A stretch of 64,000 bases of DNA from Earliella scabrosa (Eukaryota; Basidiomycota; Agaricomycetes; Polyporales; Polyporaceae): NCBI GenBank assembly GCA_022605405.1, contig JABYQQ010000014.1, positions 186,001 through 250,000 of the forward strand, given 5' to 3'. The notes below the pieces were generated by a model, which was not told the origin of the DNA, made no database searches, and saw only the letters and a list, made by a program, of their open reading frames with translations. A program made the position numbers and the translations under genes. Of this stretch, positions 1 to 12,242 are shown piece by piece. Position 1 is the first letter of the stretch. Each line of letters opens with the position of its first letter.

Positions 1-787
1 TGGCTGTGTTCTTCGGCGTCTTCCATGGGTTCGTCAGCTACCTCCTGCGCGTCCGCATTGCTCATATGTCTGTGGGCGTGGAGACGACCTGTCCCCTTCT
101 TCGAGTTACGCGCGCTGTCAATCAGCACAGTCTGTATATCTTTGGCATACCCGTGCTTCCCATGTACTAGACCGACCCACGACTCAAAAGGTATGTCTCG
201 AACTCTTCAGATGCTTGCCTGTTAGCTAAGCCTTTGCCATAGATCCCGCGCAGGTCGCGGCACATCAGAGGTTGTAGCTGCTTCACTTCGCGCTTCGCAA
301 GTGCGGACTCTTCAGAGGTGTGTCGCGTCGCAATCTATGTTGAGTGTGGGGCTGTGGACTGACATATGATTCGTAGTCACCCCTGCACCTTTGTCTCATC
401 GATAATCGCGCTCGGCCCGCTCGGAGACAGCGCAGGACCTTCCAGTCGGTCGACCCGGCTGCAGCATCAGCTTCGAGTCCTTCCATTCTCACTCACGCCT
501 GCTGCGCCCATCCAACTGGCGGCCTTCGCCGCCTCTGTCGCGTAGGATGGTTCTGAATACCTCCGGCGAACCCGACGCTCTCATCACCTCGTCTGGAGAT
601 ATCATTCTGGACCCGAGGGCCGTCGATGGTGTTGCCATTGTCTCCGCGACTTTCTTTGAGGCTGTGTTTCCTCTTCAACCGGCTAGTATCGACCACGCTC
701 TGCAATCCGTTCGCCATGAAGGGCTCATTTCTGCATTTCTTCTAACAGACCTCTTCCCCCTGTGAGACTTCATCGCAAGTCACCATT
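1..787. other. left edge, no gene recognised
   Basis: I see no convincing coding exon here. Short open frames exist on both strands but lack splice-supported continuation, signal peptides or similarity to anything else in the window. The stretch probably holds the upstream region of the gene starting at 788. Confidence 0.4.
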
Positions 788-1584
788 ATGGCGAACGACC
801 CGTCCGGGCCTGGGGTGACCATCCCGGCGGTCACCGTCACTCATGTTCTTGTCGTCACTGTGGTCCAGACCGTCACTAGTACGATGACACTGCCCCCGTC
901 CAGCGAAATCCCGTCCGCTCCTAACCAAACGAATCCCGCATGGTACGTGTCACAGCCCTCGGAGGTCCCCCACTACTCGTCCTCGTCATACTCGACCACG
1001 GCCTTCTGGACCGCCGAAGTGACCGCTGGGCTCGTTGTCGGAGTCCTCGGGATTCTCATCGGCATCACCGCCATCGTCGTCGTCTTCGTTCGCCGCCGTC
1101 CATCCAAGACCGAGACGTCGCCTCCCCGCAACCTGTTCGGAATGTGGCGGCCCTTCTCCCGGGCTCGAAGGATCCGGAGGGACGGTGCGTACCTTTCATC
1201 TCTATCAGGTCATCCATCACGTCTCTCACCTCTCACCCGGCCTACCATCACGTCCACGCACTGACAGACAGACCACTCTGCCTGCCCTCCCCGACCCAAT
1301 CAGATCTCGAAGCGTACATTCGGCGGCCGCCGGCCGCCGAGAAGCTCGTCGAGCTCCCGGCCAACAACCGGCTCTCCGTGCCTCCGACGCTGACGGACGT
1401 GAGGGCGTCGAGGACGTCGTCGTCGCAGACCCTGGTCATTGAGAGCCCGATGGGCTCGACGTTCGCTGCGCCGCCTTCGGCGCAGGGGTTCGTGCGGGGC
1501 GTCGACCAGCCGTTCGAGCGCGCGAGGAGCAGCTCGAGGCTGCGCAGGCCGAGTGCGCAGGCGGACAAGGCGCTGGACTTGTGA
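788..1584 (+). CDS. single-pass membrane protein, family member 1 (orphan tail)
   Basis: Model: join(788..1184, 1304..1584), about 225 residues, function unknown. The first exon has a Val/Thr-rich outer part with repeated T-V-T-type strands (residues ~10-35), a Ser/Tyr-rich stretch, one TM helix at ~80-101 (GLVVGVLGILIGITAIVVVF) and a basic RRR stop-transfer cluster. A 119-nt phase-1 intron (gtgcgt...cag) follows the juxtamembrane segment, where nearly all other family members have their intron. The tail is Ala/Arg/Ser-rich and has neither the GGVRLAGG block nor a PPxY motif, so it is a third tail type. No N-terminal signal peptide is visible, so an undetected upstream exon is possible. Confidence 0.6.
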
Positions 1585-4165
1585 GGACTCAGATGTAGGT
1601 CGATGACCATGTTGTGGGACGTGGTCCTGTATGTTTGTGTTGCTGAAACGCTGAATGAGACGGGACGCGGTTTCATCTGACGTGCCCCGGGCTGAAAGGG
1701 CGGTGCGTGACATAGTCACAGACACGAGGCGCGTGGTCACTTGTTACCGAGCCCAGTCACGGGCTCTCGCTGACAGTCACAGTCGGGACGGCGTTAACTG
1801 CCTGCAAACTGCGAGGGTTGGAAGAGTTCACTGCAGCTCACTTTGAACTCATTCTGAATGGCTGCTCTGCGGCGTTGGTTTGGTCTGTTTGGGTCTTGCA
1901 GGGGACTGATTCTGTTCTGTTCTATGAAAGTGAGTCGTTTCTCCTTGATGTGGCTTACGCGTGCTAATCCTTCGGTCGATCTTGGCAGGGAGTATCCTTG
2001 TGAGATGAGCAATACGACGCAAAATTACGCTCGCAATACGCTGTAGATCGGTTTCGATCGATGCAGGGTACGTTCGGCATTGACTCAATACGTGGAGCTC
2101 GCACGGGCTGACTCCGACTCTCGCCCATTCAGCGCCGCGGGTTGGGATGTTCATTGATAGATAGCGAAACTCCAGTCTTCCTACCTGCAATTTGTCGCGC
2201 TTTATATCTCATTCTCCTGTCCTCTCCCACACGGATGTTCTCCTTTCGGGTCAGTATCGCCACGCGCGCGCACAACACCGTCCCGAGCATCTTTTCGATA
2301 TCCGGTGCTACCCGTGTACCGCTAGGTGAGCACTCATTGAAACTCCCCGGATCATCGATTGCTCAGCTTACTCTACTCACTAGGCGGTCGCACGAAGCTT
2401 CTTGTCCACGTACGAGGACTCTCTCCCGTATGCGCAACATGCCCGTGGACCTTCAGCGGCGGTGATTATTCTTTTCACGCGAATTATCTTGGATACGGCG
2501 GAGATGAAACTCCCTCTGTCTCCGACTCTTACCGCAGCCAAGAAGGGGCGGCTTATGGACAAGCCTGGCGCGCAACTCGTACCTGTCGTGACGACCCGAC
2601 GCCCCGCACAACTCCGAAGGCCAATACAAGTTATTGAGCAGCTTCGCTTAAGGAGGCGGCACTCTTTGCTCTTTGCATTCGGTACGTCAGCTATAGAGAT
2701 GTTCATGCGAACCGCTCACTAACTCTTGGCATTCGTCTTCTGCCATCGTGGTAGAAGTGGACGAAGTATTGGGTTCCAGTCCTCCTTCGGGAAGGATGCC
2801 CCCTGCCATCGGGGTGTCTTCAAGCCTTGAGGATCGCCTTCAACGAGCTCTGGAGGTGGCTGGATGCGGTACGCAGTCGCGCGGGCTCCGCTACGTAATG
2901 AATGCTTTATGGTACGTGGAAGTTCTCGACATTGTTCTGCTGCAACTCAACTTATGGCGTATTGTCAAATCCAGGTCGTCGGCTCAAACCTTCGTTACTG
3001 CAGTCATACGTCGCCGTCACCATCGTGCTCGGGCACCCCGGCGGGACTTTTCGCGAGCAAGAGGAACCTGGGATCAGGATGGCCCGCACTACATTCTCGG
3101 GCGGCAGCCGTACAGTCTTTCTCACGCATGTTCCTCCCTGTCCTTACCCGAGGACAACCTGACAGACGGCTTGGAGCTGCTCTGTAACGACTCGGCCTCG
3201 TGGCCCCATCAGGAGCGCTCCTTGCCTATATGCGGATCAATGCCCGACCAGACACGAGCGAGCGAGCGGGATCGAGTATTACCCGCGGGTGCTATGTACG
3301 ATGCCGAGGAGATCGCGCGCCAGATTCCAGGTACAGGCCGACGATTGGAGCCACGCGGAAGACAAAGCGACCAGTCGTTGTGCCCTTTACGATGTCTCGT
3401 AATGCGGAGGTATGAATAGTCCTCTCTTGGAACGGTTAGTCGATACTGATGACGACCTGCTCGCAAGTTCTGCCAAGATTCACGATGTCGTAGTACTCCC
3501 ATACCATCGAGCGCACGCTCGTGGCATCGATAGGATTCGTGGATGAGTACGCCTGGGCAGAGCAGCAACATAACATCGTGGTATGCGTTGGGTGTTGCGG
3601 CCGTCCATCAATATCCATCTGCACATGAGGTCAGAGCTCTTGTGTAGAGAATGTCAACAGAGCGTTCATCTCTGGCAGCTGTCAAAGATCCTGCCGCCTA
3701 AGCAGCGGTTCCTCCCACAATCCCTCGCCAATGTCTCTGTCGCTCTCTTGAGGGAACATTAATGGCGACTGTTCGGCTCAGCGGATGCGTTGTTCTCATG
3801 CAGTTAACACGTATGCTCCCCCCACTCTGCTCGTCGTTTGTTCTGACCTCCACACTCGTTTGGCTGAGGACGAGCCGTGCTCGTCTCCCGACCACCTGAG
3901 GTGAGCTCGGTTTGGACTCCTGCACTTCACGTTGTACTGACGATCCTGTTACCTTCGTCGTCCATACATGATGATAGGAACTTTCCGCTGCGGCGTACGA
4001 GCGCATCCGTTGGTCTCCGGCATGACAGTATCGCGGAGTTGCTGGTTCCCAACCTTCATACAAAGCTCTCATCAACGCTTTGCATCTCTCGATCTGGTCC
4101 CATCGGAGGTTGAAGGTGGCGCTTTGCCTGGACACGCGGGACGGGGTAACTGGAGTCACGAAGCA
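1585..4165. other. 2.6 kb without a recognisable gene
   Basis: Several medium ORFs occur on both strands (for example 2748-3419 plus and 3698-4204 minus). None shows a domain, membrane segment or family motif that I recognise, and the frames are broken by stops without clean splice sites. It may contain a decayed gene. The last part is the upstream region of the gene at 4166. Confidence 0.35.
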
Positions 4166-5880
4166 ATGGTGTCGTGAGTCAGTCGTGTCCCTGCTGTTGT
4201 GCAATCGCTGACGACAATCGAACTATCGCTGCTGCACATCTCGGATCGCATAGCCTGCCGCGAGTACGGGGTGGTCCATTATGGCCCCTTCTCCTGCTAC
4301 TCGTGGCGTGCGCGACACCTACGAGTGGGGCAGAGATCAGCGTGGCAAGCACTCCGCAACAATGTGGTGTCACTACCATTAGCATCAACGACGGATCGCC
4401 TCCCTTCGACATCACCGTTCAGATCTCTGCCAACGGACCTAACGGCGCCCGCCTCGAGCAACTCTCCACGTCTAGCAATTCGGTCGATTGGCTCGCCGAC
4501 GTCAGTGCGGGCACCAGAGTCACGTTTCTTCTCGGAGGTCGGGATTCCCGTGTGCAGTCGCCCACCTTCACCGTCCAGCAGAGTGGTGACGACAGCTGTA
4601 TTGGCGGTTCCGCAAAGCCGCCTCCCACATCTTCCCCTCCTACGACCACCGCAGATCCAGTGACTCCACCTACCTCTCCTTCGTCGCCCAACTCCCCTAT
4701 TACTATTGCTCCTCCGCCGCCTCCCGCGCCGAGTCCATCATCATCGGATACGCCGGAACAACAGCCTACCACCGAAGATACCAATCCGATCCTGATCCCT
4801 ACAAATAGTCCATCATCGCCTGATCTAACGACCGGAGAAGGAGTTAATCCATCCGTCACCTCTACCAGTGACTCCAATTCCCCTACGAACACTATACCCG
4901 TCCCCTCATCGGGACAGTCCATCAGCAGCGCATCAGCTACTGTAGCATCTGTCACAGACGGCGCCGAAGCATCAATATTACCGAATGGTTCGCCTGCTTC
5001 CCCTACAACTCAATCTTCTTCCTCATCAGCGTCGACGCTTCCCATCGGCCTCATTGTCGGCATCGTAGGAGCCATCCTCTTTATTCTTCTAGTCGCCTGC
5101 GTTGTGTTGTGCTGGAGAAGGCGTAGACGGAGGATGTCTCGACTCATGGTCACGGAGTTCCAGGTTCGCGATCCTGAAGGTGAGTTCTCCGTGTTCCAAG
5201 TCGGGCGTTCGGCAGAGAGGACCCATGCATCTCCATCTTCAGATCGACCTGCCACCAGTCATTCGCTGCCGTTGAAGGATCTGTCGCTGCTTTCTGGGAA
5301 GGCCGCCCTTCGAGATCAATCAACAACTTCCCTTCTCTCATCGCCCTCCAGACGAGGCACACGTCTGTCCGGAGCCTCGTTCTCGGAGTCCGACACCATG
5401 CGCGACTCGTCAGTGCTCGATCTCCATCCGCATGCGCTCGAATCTGTCCTCGTTCACGCCCCTATCACCGAGCCGCCATCCTCTCCGCTCGCACCTTCCG
5501 CGCCATCCCGCAACTCGAGTAACGAGAAGTCCCCTTCGAGCTCGCGATCGTCCAATCCGCTGCCAGAGTCCACTGCAACTCCGCAGACTCTCTCGCGCAG
5601 TCACAGCCCGCAACACCCGCCCAGCCGAAGAACGGTGCCACGCTTAACGACACCTCGTCCGAGCCCCCGTCGCGACTCCGAGGTCCCGTCCTACTCTGAG
5701 GTTGGACGAAGAGGGGAGAATGGTACGGTAGGAGCTGTGATGGGAGACGAAGTCGTGTACGAGTTGGATATCGGCGTGCGCCTCGCGGGCGGTCCGCCCG
5801 GACGGGAGCGCGCGATGAGGGATGTGCTGGACCTGCGCGGGATGACTATGACCCTGCCGCCGCCCTATCAGCCCTACTAG
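4166..5880 (+). CDS. type A membrane protein with Cys-bracketed ectodomain, member 2
   Basis: Preferred model: join(4166..4173, 4254..5179, 5243..5880), 523 residues. The 8-nt first exon (ATGGTGTC, donor gtgagt) puts a start directly before a good signal peptide (LWPLLLLLVACA, residues ~12-23). An unspliced start at 4174 is the alternative. Residues ~36-118 form the outer domain between Cys40 and Cys118, with an SPPF core in place of the usual GGTPPF. A Pro/Ser/Thr stalk runs to ~260, the TM helix is ~265-288, and six Arg follow. The 63-nt phase-1 intron at 5180..5242 has no stop and keeps frame, so it could be misread as coding. The tail carries HPHALESV, shared with the gene at 15109-16564, and ends GVRLAGGPPG ... 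LPPPYQPY. Function unknown; a cell-surface role is inferred. Confidence 0.8.
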
Positions 5881-6088
5881 TAGCTTCGCCTTCTCCTTCT
5901 CTGGATGTATATGGCAAGCGTTGTACTCGTACCGGTGCAGCGATGGATGGGTATCATATCAGATATTAAGGTCCATGTCAGTCCGCCGCCCCACCGAGGT
6001 ACATGATCGAGTATATCAAGCGTCCTGATAGCAGATATCAGCGCGAGGATGGATAGATGACAGATGGCCAGTGCTTGTCTACATACCT

Positions 6089-7086
6089 CTACTCGGAGGC
6101 GCGGCGACGGAGTGGCACCAGCGGTTCCTGAGGCTGGATGGCCGGCACCGGATGGTCGCTCTCCGTCGAGATGCGACCTTGTCTGCATTCGAACTCGCTG
6201 TCATCGGGTACTTGGGGTTCGTGCGCCGTGTATCCATACTGCGGGAGCGGAGCGAGTCCGGACTTTTCTGATACGGAGGCAGGTCGGCTCTGTGTCGTGC
6301 TGCCGGTCGTGGATGGGGCGTATGGGGGTAAGGCCTCCTCGGTGAAGGAAGTAGACAGTGCTAGTGAGACATAGGATCAGCATACATACCTGTAAAGATA
6401 CAATAATGCACTATGGTACGAACCGAGCTGAGATGGACTGGAGGCAGGGGAGAATACGATTTGGGGATGCCGCCGACGTCTCCAGAGGAAGACCAAGACG
6501 GCGATCACGAGGAGGAAGAATACAACAAGAGCCACAGCAACGCCTGCAATTGCTTCTCTTGTAATACCTGCTGCGTGGGCGGACGAGGCTGCCTCTGTGG
6601 GTTGCAAAGTGAAGATGGTGGGCTTGTCATGGTAACTTGTCACAGTCACGTAAGTAGAGATCCGTCCGTCGGTGAAAGTGATGACGGTGGTTGTAATTTG
6701 CACATTGGGGAGTGTATGAGGTGTCTGCGCAAACGATGTACCATTGGCTCCAGCATGGTTCGCGGTGTTCGCTGCACTGAGAGCAAGGGACGACGGGCTG
6801 GTATTCACGGGAGTTCTAGTTTGCGAGTCCGACTGGGACGTGCTCGGCGTAGAGATGCTAGTATAACTGGACCATGTCGTGCCATTCTCGGGAGGTAGAC
6901 TTGAGGATGGAGACACATCATGGCCGTTTAGATGTGTCGGGGAAGTTATGTGAGTCACTGGTAGCGTCAGACGTTGGGTGCAGTTCAGTTGAAATACTTG
7001 ATCAGAAGAGCTGAGAGCTAGATACCTTCACTGGTGGTTGACATCGACATCGTCGTTGAGACTGTAGAGTTCGTCGTAGTTGGCAT
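6089..7086 (-). CDS. type B membrane protein, member 3
   Basis: Model: complement(join(6089..6360, 6424..6957, 7026..7086)), 288 residues from the ATG at 7086. The outer part is rich in Ser/Thr/Asn with a TTVITFTDGRISTYVTVTSY-like strand pair before the TM helix (AIAGVAVALVVFFLLVIAVLVF) and a WRRRRH cluster. The phase-1 intron 6361..6423 separates the TM exon from the tail. The tail reads EEALPPYAP, then LPQYGYTAHEPQ, and ends LVPLRRRASE, closely matching the gene at 49155-50141. No signal peptide is present. An upstream exon with Cys and Thr codons around 7120-7225 may be the true 5' end, so the start is uncertain. Confidence 0.7.
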
Positions 7087-7638
7087 GCTCTATGAGGGTG
7101 TCGAGTCGACTAGAGGTTTCAGCCACTGGATGCCTCTCCGCCTGGCTAACAATGAGAGTAGGAGGGTGATAGGTGACAGACTGTCCACTTCCCACCAGAG
7201 GCGTGACATGCACAGTACATAGAGAGGAAGGGAGAGGGAGACGTTCTCACGGCTCACAGTCGCAAGGCCACCATCTTTGATTGGCATCCGCGCCGATCAT
7301 TATAGGGAAATGTGCAGGGTGCCACAGTCAGCCCTGTGTAACGTGAGTAGCATCCATCTTCTGAGTAAAATGATCGCTCTATACCTGGTAATGGAGCCTA
7401 CAGAAATTGCAGCGAACTGCCCGCGACGTGCCGCGACGTGCCGCGACTGCGTACAGGCAGTGCTAGAGCTGGCCCCTATTCGACTCCGTACAGGTAGCAG
7501 CAGCAAATTCTGATTGGGTAGTGATCACTGGACAGACACTAGTAGTACTGGTTGTGAGACCGATATTATGGATGGTCGGGGAAGGATGAACAAGACATCC
7601 AGGACTAGAGTTCACGTAGCATATATCAACCTAATCCC
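7087..7638. other. intergenic, possible missing 5' exon of member 3
   Basis: Nothing certain is present. A minus-strand stretch near 7120-7225 encodes a Cys/Val/Thr-rich segment in the style of the family's short first exons. A 10-bp GC-rich unit (gacgtgccgc) is repeated in tandem at about 7430-7450. Confidence 0.3.
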
Positions 7639-8664
7639 CTAGAAGCGGCACTCGTCGACTCCGATGCTCCGCCTCTCCATCAGATGATTGTTCTCCTTTG
7701 ACGTCTCCTTACTTTCGCATCCAAGGTCGCTATCTTCAGGAATCTGTGGCTCGAGGGCAGTGTATCCATATTCCGGAAGTGGCAGTACCCCAGCGTTATC
7801 CAACTTGGAAGTATAAAGAAGCGCGTTCGCTCTGCCAGAGTTTGGAGATGGGGCATATGGTGGTAGCGCTTCTTCAGCGCCACCATGCAGCGAGTCCGAG
7901 AGCGCTATCATGATCGGAAGGCAGAGTATCAGCAAGCTGCCATCCCGACGCAGATTCTGATAGGATCTGACACATAGACGTACCGATGTGAGAGGGGCTT
8001 GAGGCCAACATTCCGCGATGTCGGCGTCTCCAGAAGAGGAACATGCCGGCTATGACGAAGAGAAGGATGCTGGAAGTTGCGACGGCTATGCCGACAACGG
8101 TGCTCTCCGGGATTCCTTCCGCACGGTCGACTGTAACGGTTGCTGTTACAGTTTGAACATGAGTCGTGTAGTCATATGTTTCGTGGGATGTGTATGTCGT
8201 CCAGTGGCCGTGAACAGACGTGGTGACGGTGACGATGGACACGGAGGTAAGCGTGACAGCGCTGTCGTCGCTCGTAGGAGTCAGAGTCGGGGACGTAGGT
8301 AGGCTTGACGTTGCACTCAAGGATGAGACATATGGGGGTTGCATCCACGAGCCCTTACTACTAGTGGACGATGTGTATTCACTTGTAGAGAGTGAGGAAC
8401 CCTCTTTTGTGGTCGTCTGTGCCGTAGGCGTCACGCCATCGAAGCTCGTCGACGGAGAAGAGGATGTATGAAGCATCGAAGAGCTCTTGTACGTTGTGGT
8501 GCTGACTTCGGAGCATAAGATACAAGGCATACTTCCTCAAGCATCATGGACGTACCAGCTGTGGTTGTGTCGCTCGTGTATGTGGCAATGATGGTGCGAC
8601 TTCCAGACTGCGTACTGCAGACATAGGTGGGGTCCGAGACGTTGCTAGAGCAGCCGTCGGCCAT
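7639..8664 (-). CDS. type B membrane protein, member 4
   Basis: Model: complement(join(7639..7904, 7984..8505, 8556..8664)), 298 residues. Exon 1 encodes a short leader with two Cys and no obvious signal peptide. A 50-nt phase-1 intron precedes a Ser/Thr-rich outer part with repeated T-V-T strands. The TM helix (VVGIAVATSSILLFVIAGMFLF) is followed by WRRRHR. The phase-1 intron 7905..7983 leads into a tail with LSDS, EEALPPYAP and LPEYGYTALEPQ. The acceptor was chosen because it restores the A-LS-x-S start of the tail also seen in member 3. It lies on the same strand as members 3 and 5, consistent with tandem duplication. Confidence 0.78.
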
Positions 8665-9444
8665 AGTCAACTAAACTCGCTGAAAGTGGGGCAGGTACTG
8701 ATTGTTATATGGTTGACAGCAATAAGAACGGCTTACAGTTAAGGTTTGTTGGAATTATGGTCAGAGAGTGCGAGACTGGTAGGATCAAAGTCATGAGAGT
8801 ATACCGGAAAACCCTGCTTCCCGCGGACACCTCTCATCCATGTTGAGTTCAACCAATTGTGGGCATGGTGTGTGAGAATTAGAGAGCACGTACCCGTCGC
8901 AGAGTCCAAGATAGGCAGCCATAGTCTCGAACGCTCTCTCCCTCTGCTGCATCAGCTTCCGGTCTTTCAGCCTCCTGTTCTCGCGTCGGCCGGAGGTCAG
9001 AGTCAGAATCATGCCTCACATGGTGCTCCTCCGGGGGTTCTGGTCTTGCACGAGGATCAGAGAGAGCTACGTAGCAGGTCGCACAAGCGAGCGTAGGGAT
9101 GCGAGATGGTTGAACTTCGAGCGAGCTCGGAGTCGCGGCACACGTAACCTCCCGGTCCGGATACCCCGGGACGCATCGGGCCGTGCAGGGCGTCATGCCG
9201 CAAAGCGCTCCGAGAAGTTGTATCCGAGCAGCCTCATAACGATTTAAGCGTCGCACTGGCGGTTCTCGATAACCAAACGCTGAGTTATACGCATTGTGTA
9301 TACGGTAAGATACCCACCAGATGAGGAAGAACAGCGTCAAAAGTAAATATACACCGCCGTCTTACTAGACTCACTGCAGCATCGAACGAAGACTCAAGGT
9401 AAGGAGCGACTCGGAGAGGGGTAACATACAGTGAGTACCGTACT
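8665..9444. other. intergenic, uncertain coding traces
   Basis: A minus-strand frame at 8879-9340 has a hydrophobic start and a Cys-rich middle (CGMTPC...), but it begins at a non-ATG codon and its continuation is unclear. It could be a small membrane protein gene or chance. I make no firm call. Confidence 0.25.
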
Positions 9445-10471
9445 CTATGCAGTGCCACGGTTGGGAGCCAGTGGTGCGTGAGGGCTTATTCTTGACCCGT
9501 TATGGCCATCTCTCGTCTCTTCTCCGTCGGATCTCTCTTGAGGACCCGGTATTTCGTAGGCGGTGTAGCCATACTCGGGCAGTGGAGGAATATTATGTTT
9601 CTCCATCACAGAGTCATGCTTCGCCGTGTCTGACGGCGGGGCGTAAGGCGGTAGGTCTTCATTATGCGCCATCCCTCCTTGCCGTGCTGCGCGTTATACT
9701 TAGTCTACTGATGTTACACATAGACGTCAGGACGGTGATCACTTACTATGGTCATACCATCCCACGCCGGAGCGGGCCCTTGCCCTCTGCCGTCGTCTCA
9801 GAGACCATGCTGCAACGCCGGCCGCTACGACAATTACGACAATCCCAATGAGAACTCCAATGATGATGGATGTGGTTTCGACGTTCTGCGCGGGAGGCGC
9901 ACCACTACACTGGGACGGTGACGCGGACACCGTCACCTGGCGCCCTCCATACACGGTCGTGGCAGATATTCCAGCTACGATGACTGTGACGACGTCTGTA
10001 GCGGAGACCTGGTGAGACAGTGGAAGAGGAGAGAGAAATAATGGTTGCGTTTCTCGTTGTGATGATGTTGATACCGACGAAGCGTCGGGAGTTGGGCCGG
10101 GTGGAGTGATGAGAGCGGGAGCCGGAGTACTGATGTGGGAGGCTGGAGGTAAGGTATCCAAGGTAGCTGTAGATTTTTGCAGAGCAAACGATGACACAGG
10201 CTCGGAGGACGCTGTTAGAGGGTATTGATTGGTACAAATGAGCACGACCAGCATAATACGGTCTGAGCATACCTGATAACGAGGGACGACCCGGATGAGG
10301 GCTTCCATCACTAGAAGTGTGCGTAATAGTATGCATAGGAGGCTCTGTAGGAGTATTGGACCCCCTAGAGGGCTGTAATGGTTGGAGTATGTGCACAGTA
10401 CCTGGGCCATCATGACAGATGGTGCCTCCAGGGAAAGTAGTGCAGGATTTGTCCCTCCGATGTACGACCAT
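9445..10471 (-). CDS. type B membrane protein, member 5
   Basis: Model: complement(join(9445..9686, 9747..10211, 10273..10471)), 301 residues. The leader exon contains two Cys. A 61-nt phase-1 intron (gtatgc...aacag) separates it from a Ser/Thr/Pro-rich outer part ending in strand-like segments (VVTVIVAGISATTVYGG). The TM helix is SIIIGVLIGIVVIVVAAGVA, followed by LRRRQR. The phase-1 intron 9687..9746 (donor gtaagt) leads into a tail with EDLPPYAPP and LPEYGYTAYE. Two acceptors are possible (exon 3 starting at 9686 or nearer to 9672), which changes only a few residues. Further 5' exons cannot be excluded. Confidence 0.72.
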
Positions 10472-11431
10472 GACACCGGATTTCAGAGTGAGCAATGGCA
10501 GGGAGTCGAAGAAGCGTTAAGTATGCATACCCTGCAGCTCACCACGGTGTTTTACGTGGAACTGCGCCACAGAGAATCAAGAAGATGACGGGGATTGTCG
10601 GTCATGGTATCTGCAGCATCATGTCAACGCTGACACATGTGATGAAGAGAGAATTGAGACAGTTCCCGGAAGAACCTCCACCGCGCGCATGACTTTCTTC
10701 TGCTTTGGGCCAAATTTAGCGAGCACTGTCGCACGCATTCATCAACAAGGAAGAGGGGTACGAACAAGGACACCCTTGATTTGACCACTGCGCCATCTGT
10801 CTCGCATACCTGTTACAGGGAAGCGAGCGGTAGCAGGAAGTGCCGCCATGCGTCCGCTCTACAGCAGATAGGGAAGCCGATATGTGGCATGCTCCCACAG
10901 TTCATCTCGCCGGATGCGGGAGCATGGACCCTGCCCGCATGTTCGCGGCGCTCTTGTACGTCAGAGTCATCAGCTAAAACGCATTCTACAAGCTCCTTGT
11001 ACCTCTAGTCATCGCTCCATCCGATGTCCTCTCAACAATTGATGGACACGTGTCGTACAACCGCTGGATGGAATCCGGACAGCATGTCATTCATATATGG
11101 CTGGCTCGCTGATACTGGATGCCAATGGCGGAGTACATCAACCTATGTCCGAGACCTATCACTACTCATTCAAACAAGTCAGTCCAAGCTCGCTGTAGGG
11201 AGGAGGCAAAGTAGACGCAGAACGTGAACATGAAAGCAATGCGCCACTTCTTCCAGCACGCGCTGGGAGCTGAGAGTTATCAAACGCAGGGTCTGTGGTT
11301 TCCCGAGGAGTATGACATACGTACTATAAGCCTCGATAACTAAATATCTGATCGTGACATCCTCACCGGACTCCGGTTCCAATGCAGTGGCTAGGGTAGA
11401 CGAGGCATGATGCATCGTGTGTGGTCCCATG
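10472..11431. other. about 1 kb without a recognisable gene
   Basis: No supported gene. A minus-strand frame at 11179-11529 overlaps the 3' end of member 6 and could be an alternative tail exon of that gene, because it opens after an AG in the phase used by the family. It lacks PPxY or GYTA motifs. Confidence 0.3.
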
Positions 11432-12242
11432 TCATTTCTGCTCTCCGGTGCTTTCGATAGTACGGGCACATTCCGACTTGAGTGTGTAAGATCGAAAGGC
11501 CGAGGTGCGGCATCCGGAGCGGGGTTCACCCGTGACAGAGGATCTACAGCAGCGTATCAGTGTGCAGAACCTGGCGATTGGATGTTGCAACGAACTCCAG
11601 GTCACTCCAAGGGTGTTGGGTGGCCGCAGGCGCACGTCTCGACGTCTGCGCCTCCAGCAGGCGATTGATAACGCTAAGCAGCCAATACCAAAGGCAAAGC
11701 TCCCTACGGCAATGCCTATCAAGGTACCTGTCTGCGTCCCTCTCGAGATCCGTGTGACGGTGCGCTGTGAGGGGAAGACAGAGAGAACGGTGGTGGATGT
11801 CGGCGCACGCAAACTGGTGCTCATTACTGTCGCGATTGTTGAAACTACGGAGGAATACTGGCTCTCCTCGTGACTTTCGAGCGGAATGGTACTGGAAGCG
11901 GTCGTTGGTATGATAACTGTTGGGGTCGCTGACAATAGAGTCGTTGAGGAGGTGGTGCTAGGTAGTGTAAGGGGTGTCGTCGGAAGATATGTCAGTGTTG
12001 CTTCAACCAACAACGAGGACGACCCTTCAACGGATGAGTGCCGTGCTATAATACATATGAATCAGTGAATTACAGATTGACAGCCACGCATACTTACTCG
12101 TCATTTGCCCCGGCTCACTCCCCTCATCCGACTTGAGAGCTGTTCCAGCTTCTGTTACGCAAGCCGTTGAGGTAGTGAATGGTAAGTCATAAGCTGTGCA
12201 GATAACGATGACAGTGGTGACAACGACTGTATCGACATCCAT
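11432..12242 (-). CDS. single-pass membrane protein with divergent tail, member 6
   Basis: Model: complement(join(11432..12045, 12098..12242)), 252 residues. The leader has two Cys. A 52-nt phase-1 intron (gtaagt...tatag) is followed by a Thr/Ser-rich outer part, a TM helix (LIGIAVGSFAFGIGCLALSIAC) and WRRRRRD. Reading straight through gives a Cys/Arg-rich tail with no PPxY, GGVRLAGG or GYTA motif. A post-TM intron to another frame (tail near 11540) is possible, but I could not find a donor in the right phase. The tail exon has either diverged or decayed. Confidence 0.55.

Noticed and set aside
3698..4204. 168-residue minus-strand ORF
   Set aside because: It overlaps the 5' end of member 2 on the other strand and shows no family features.
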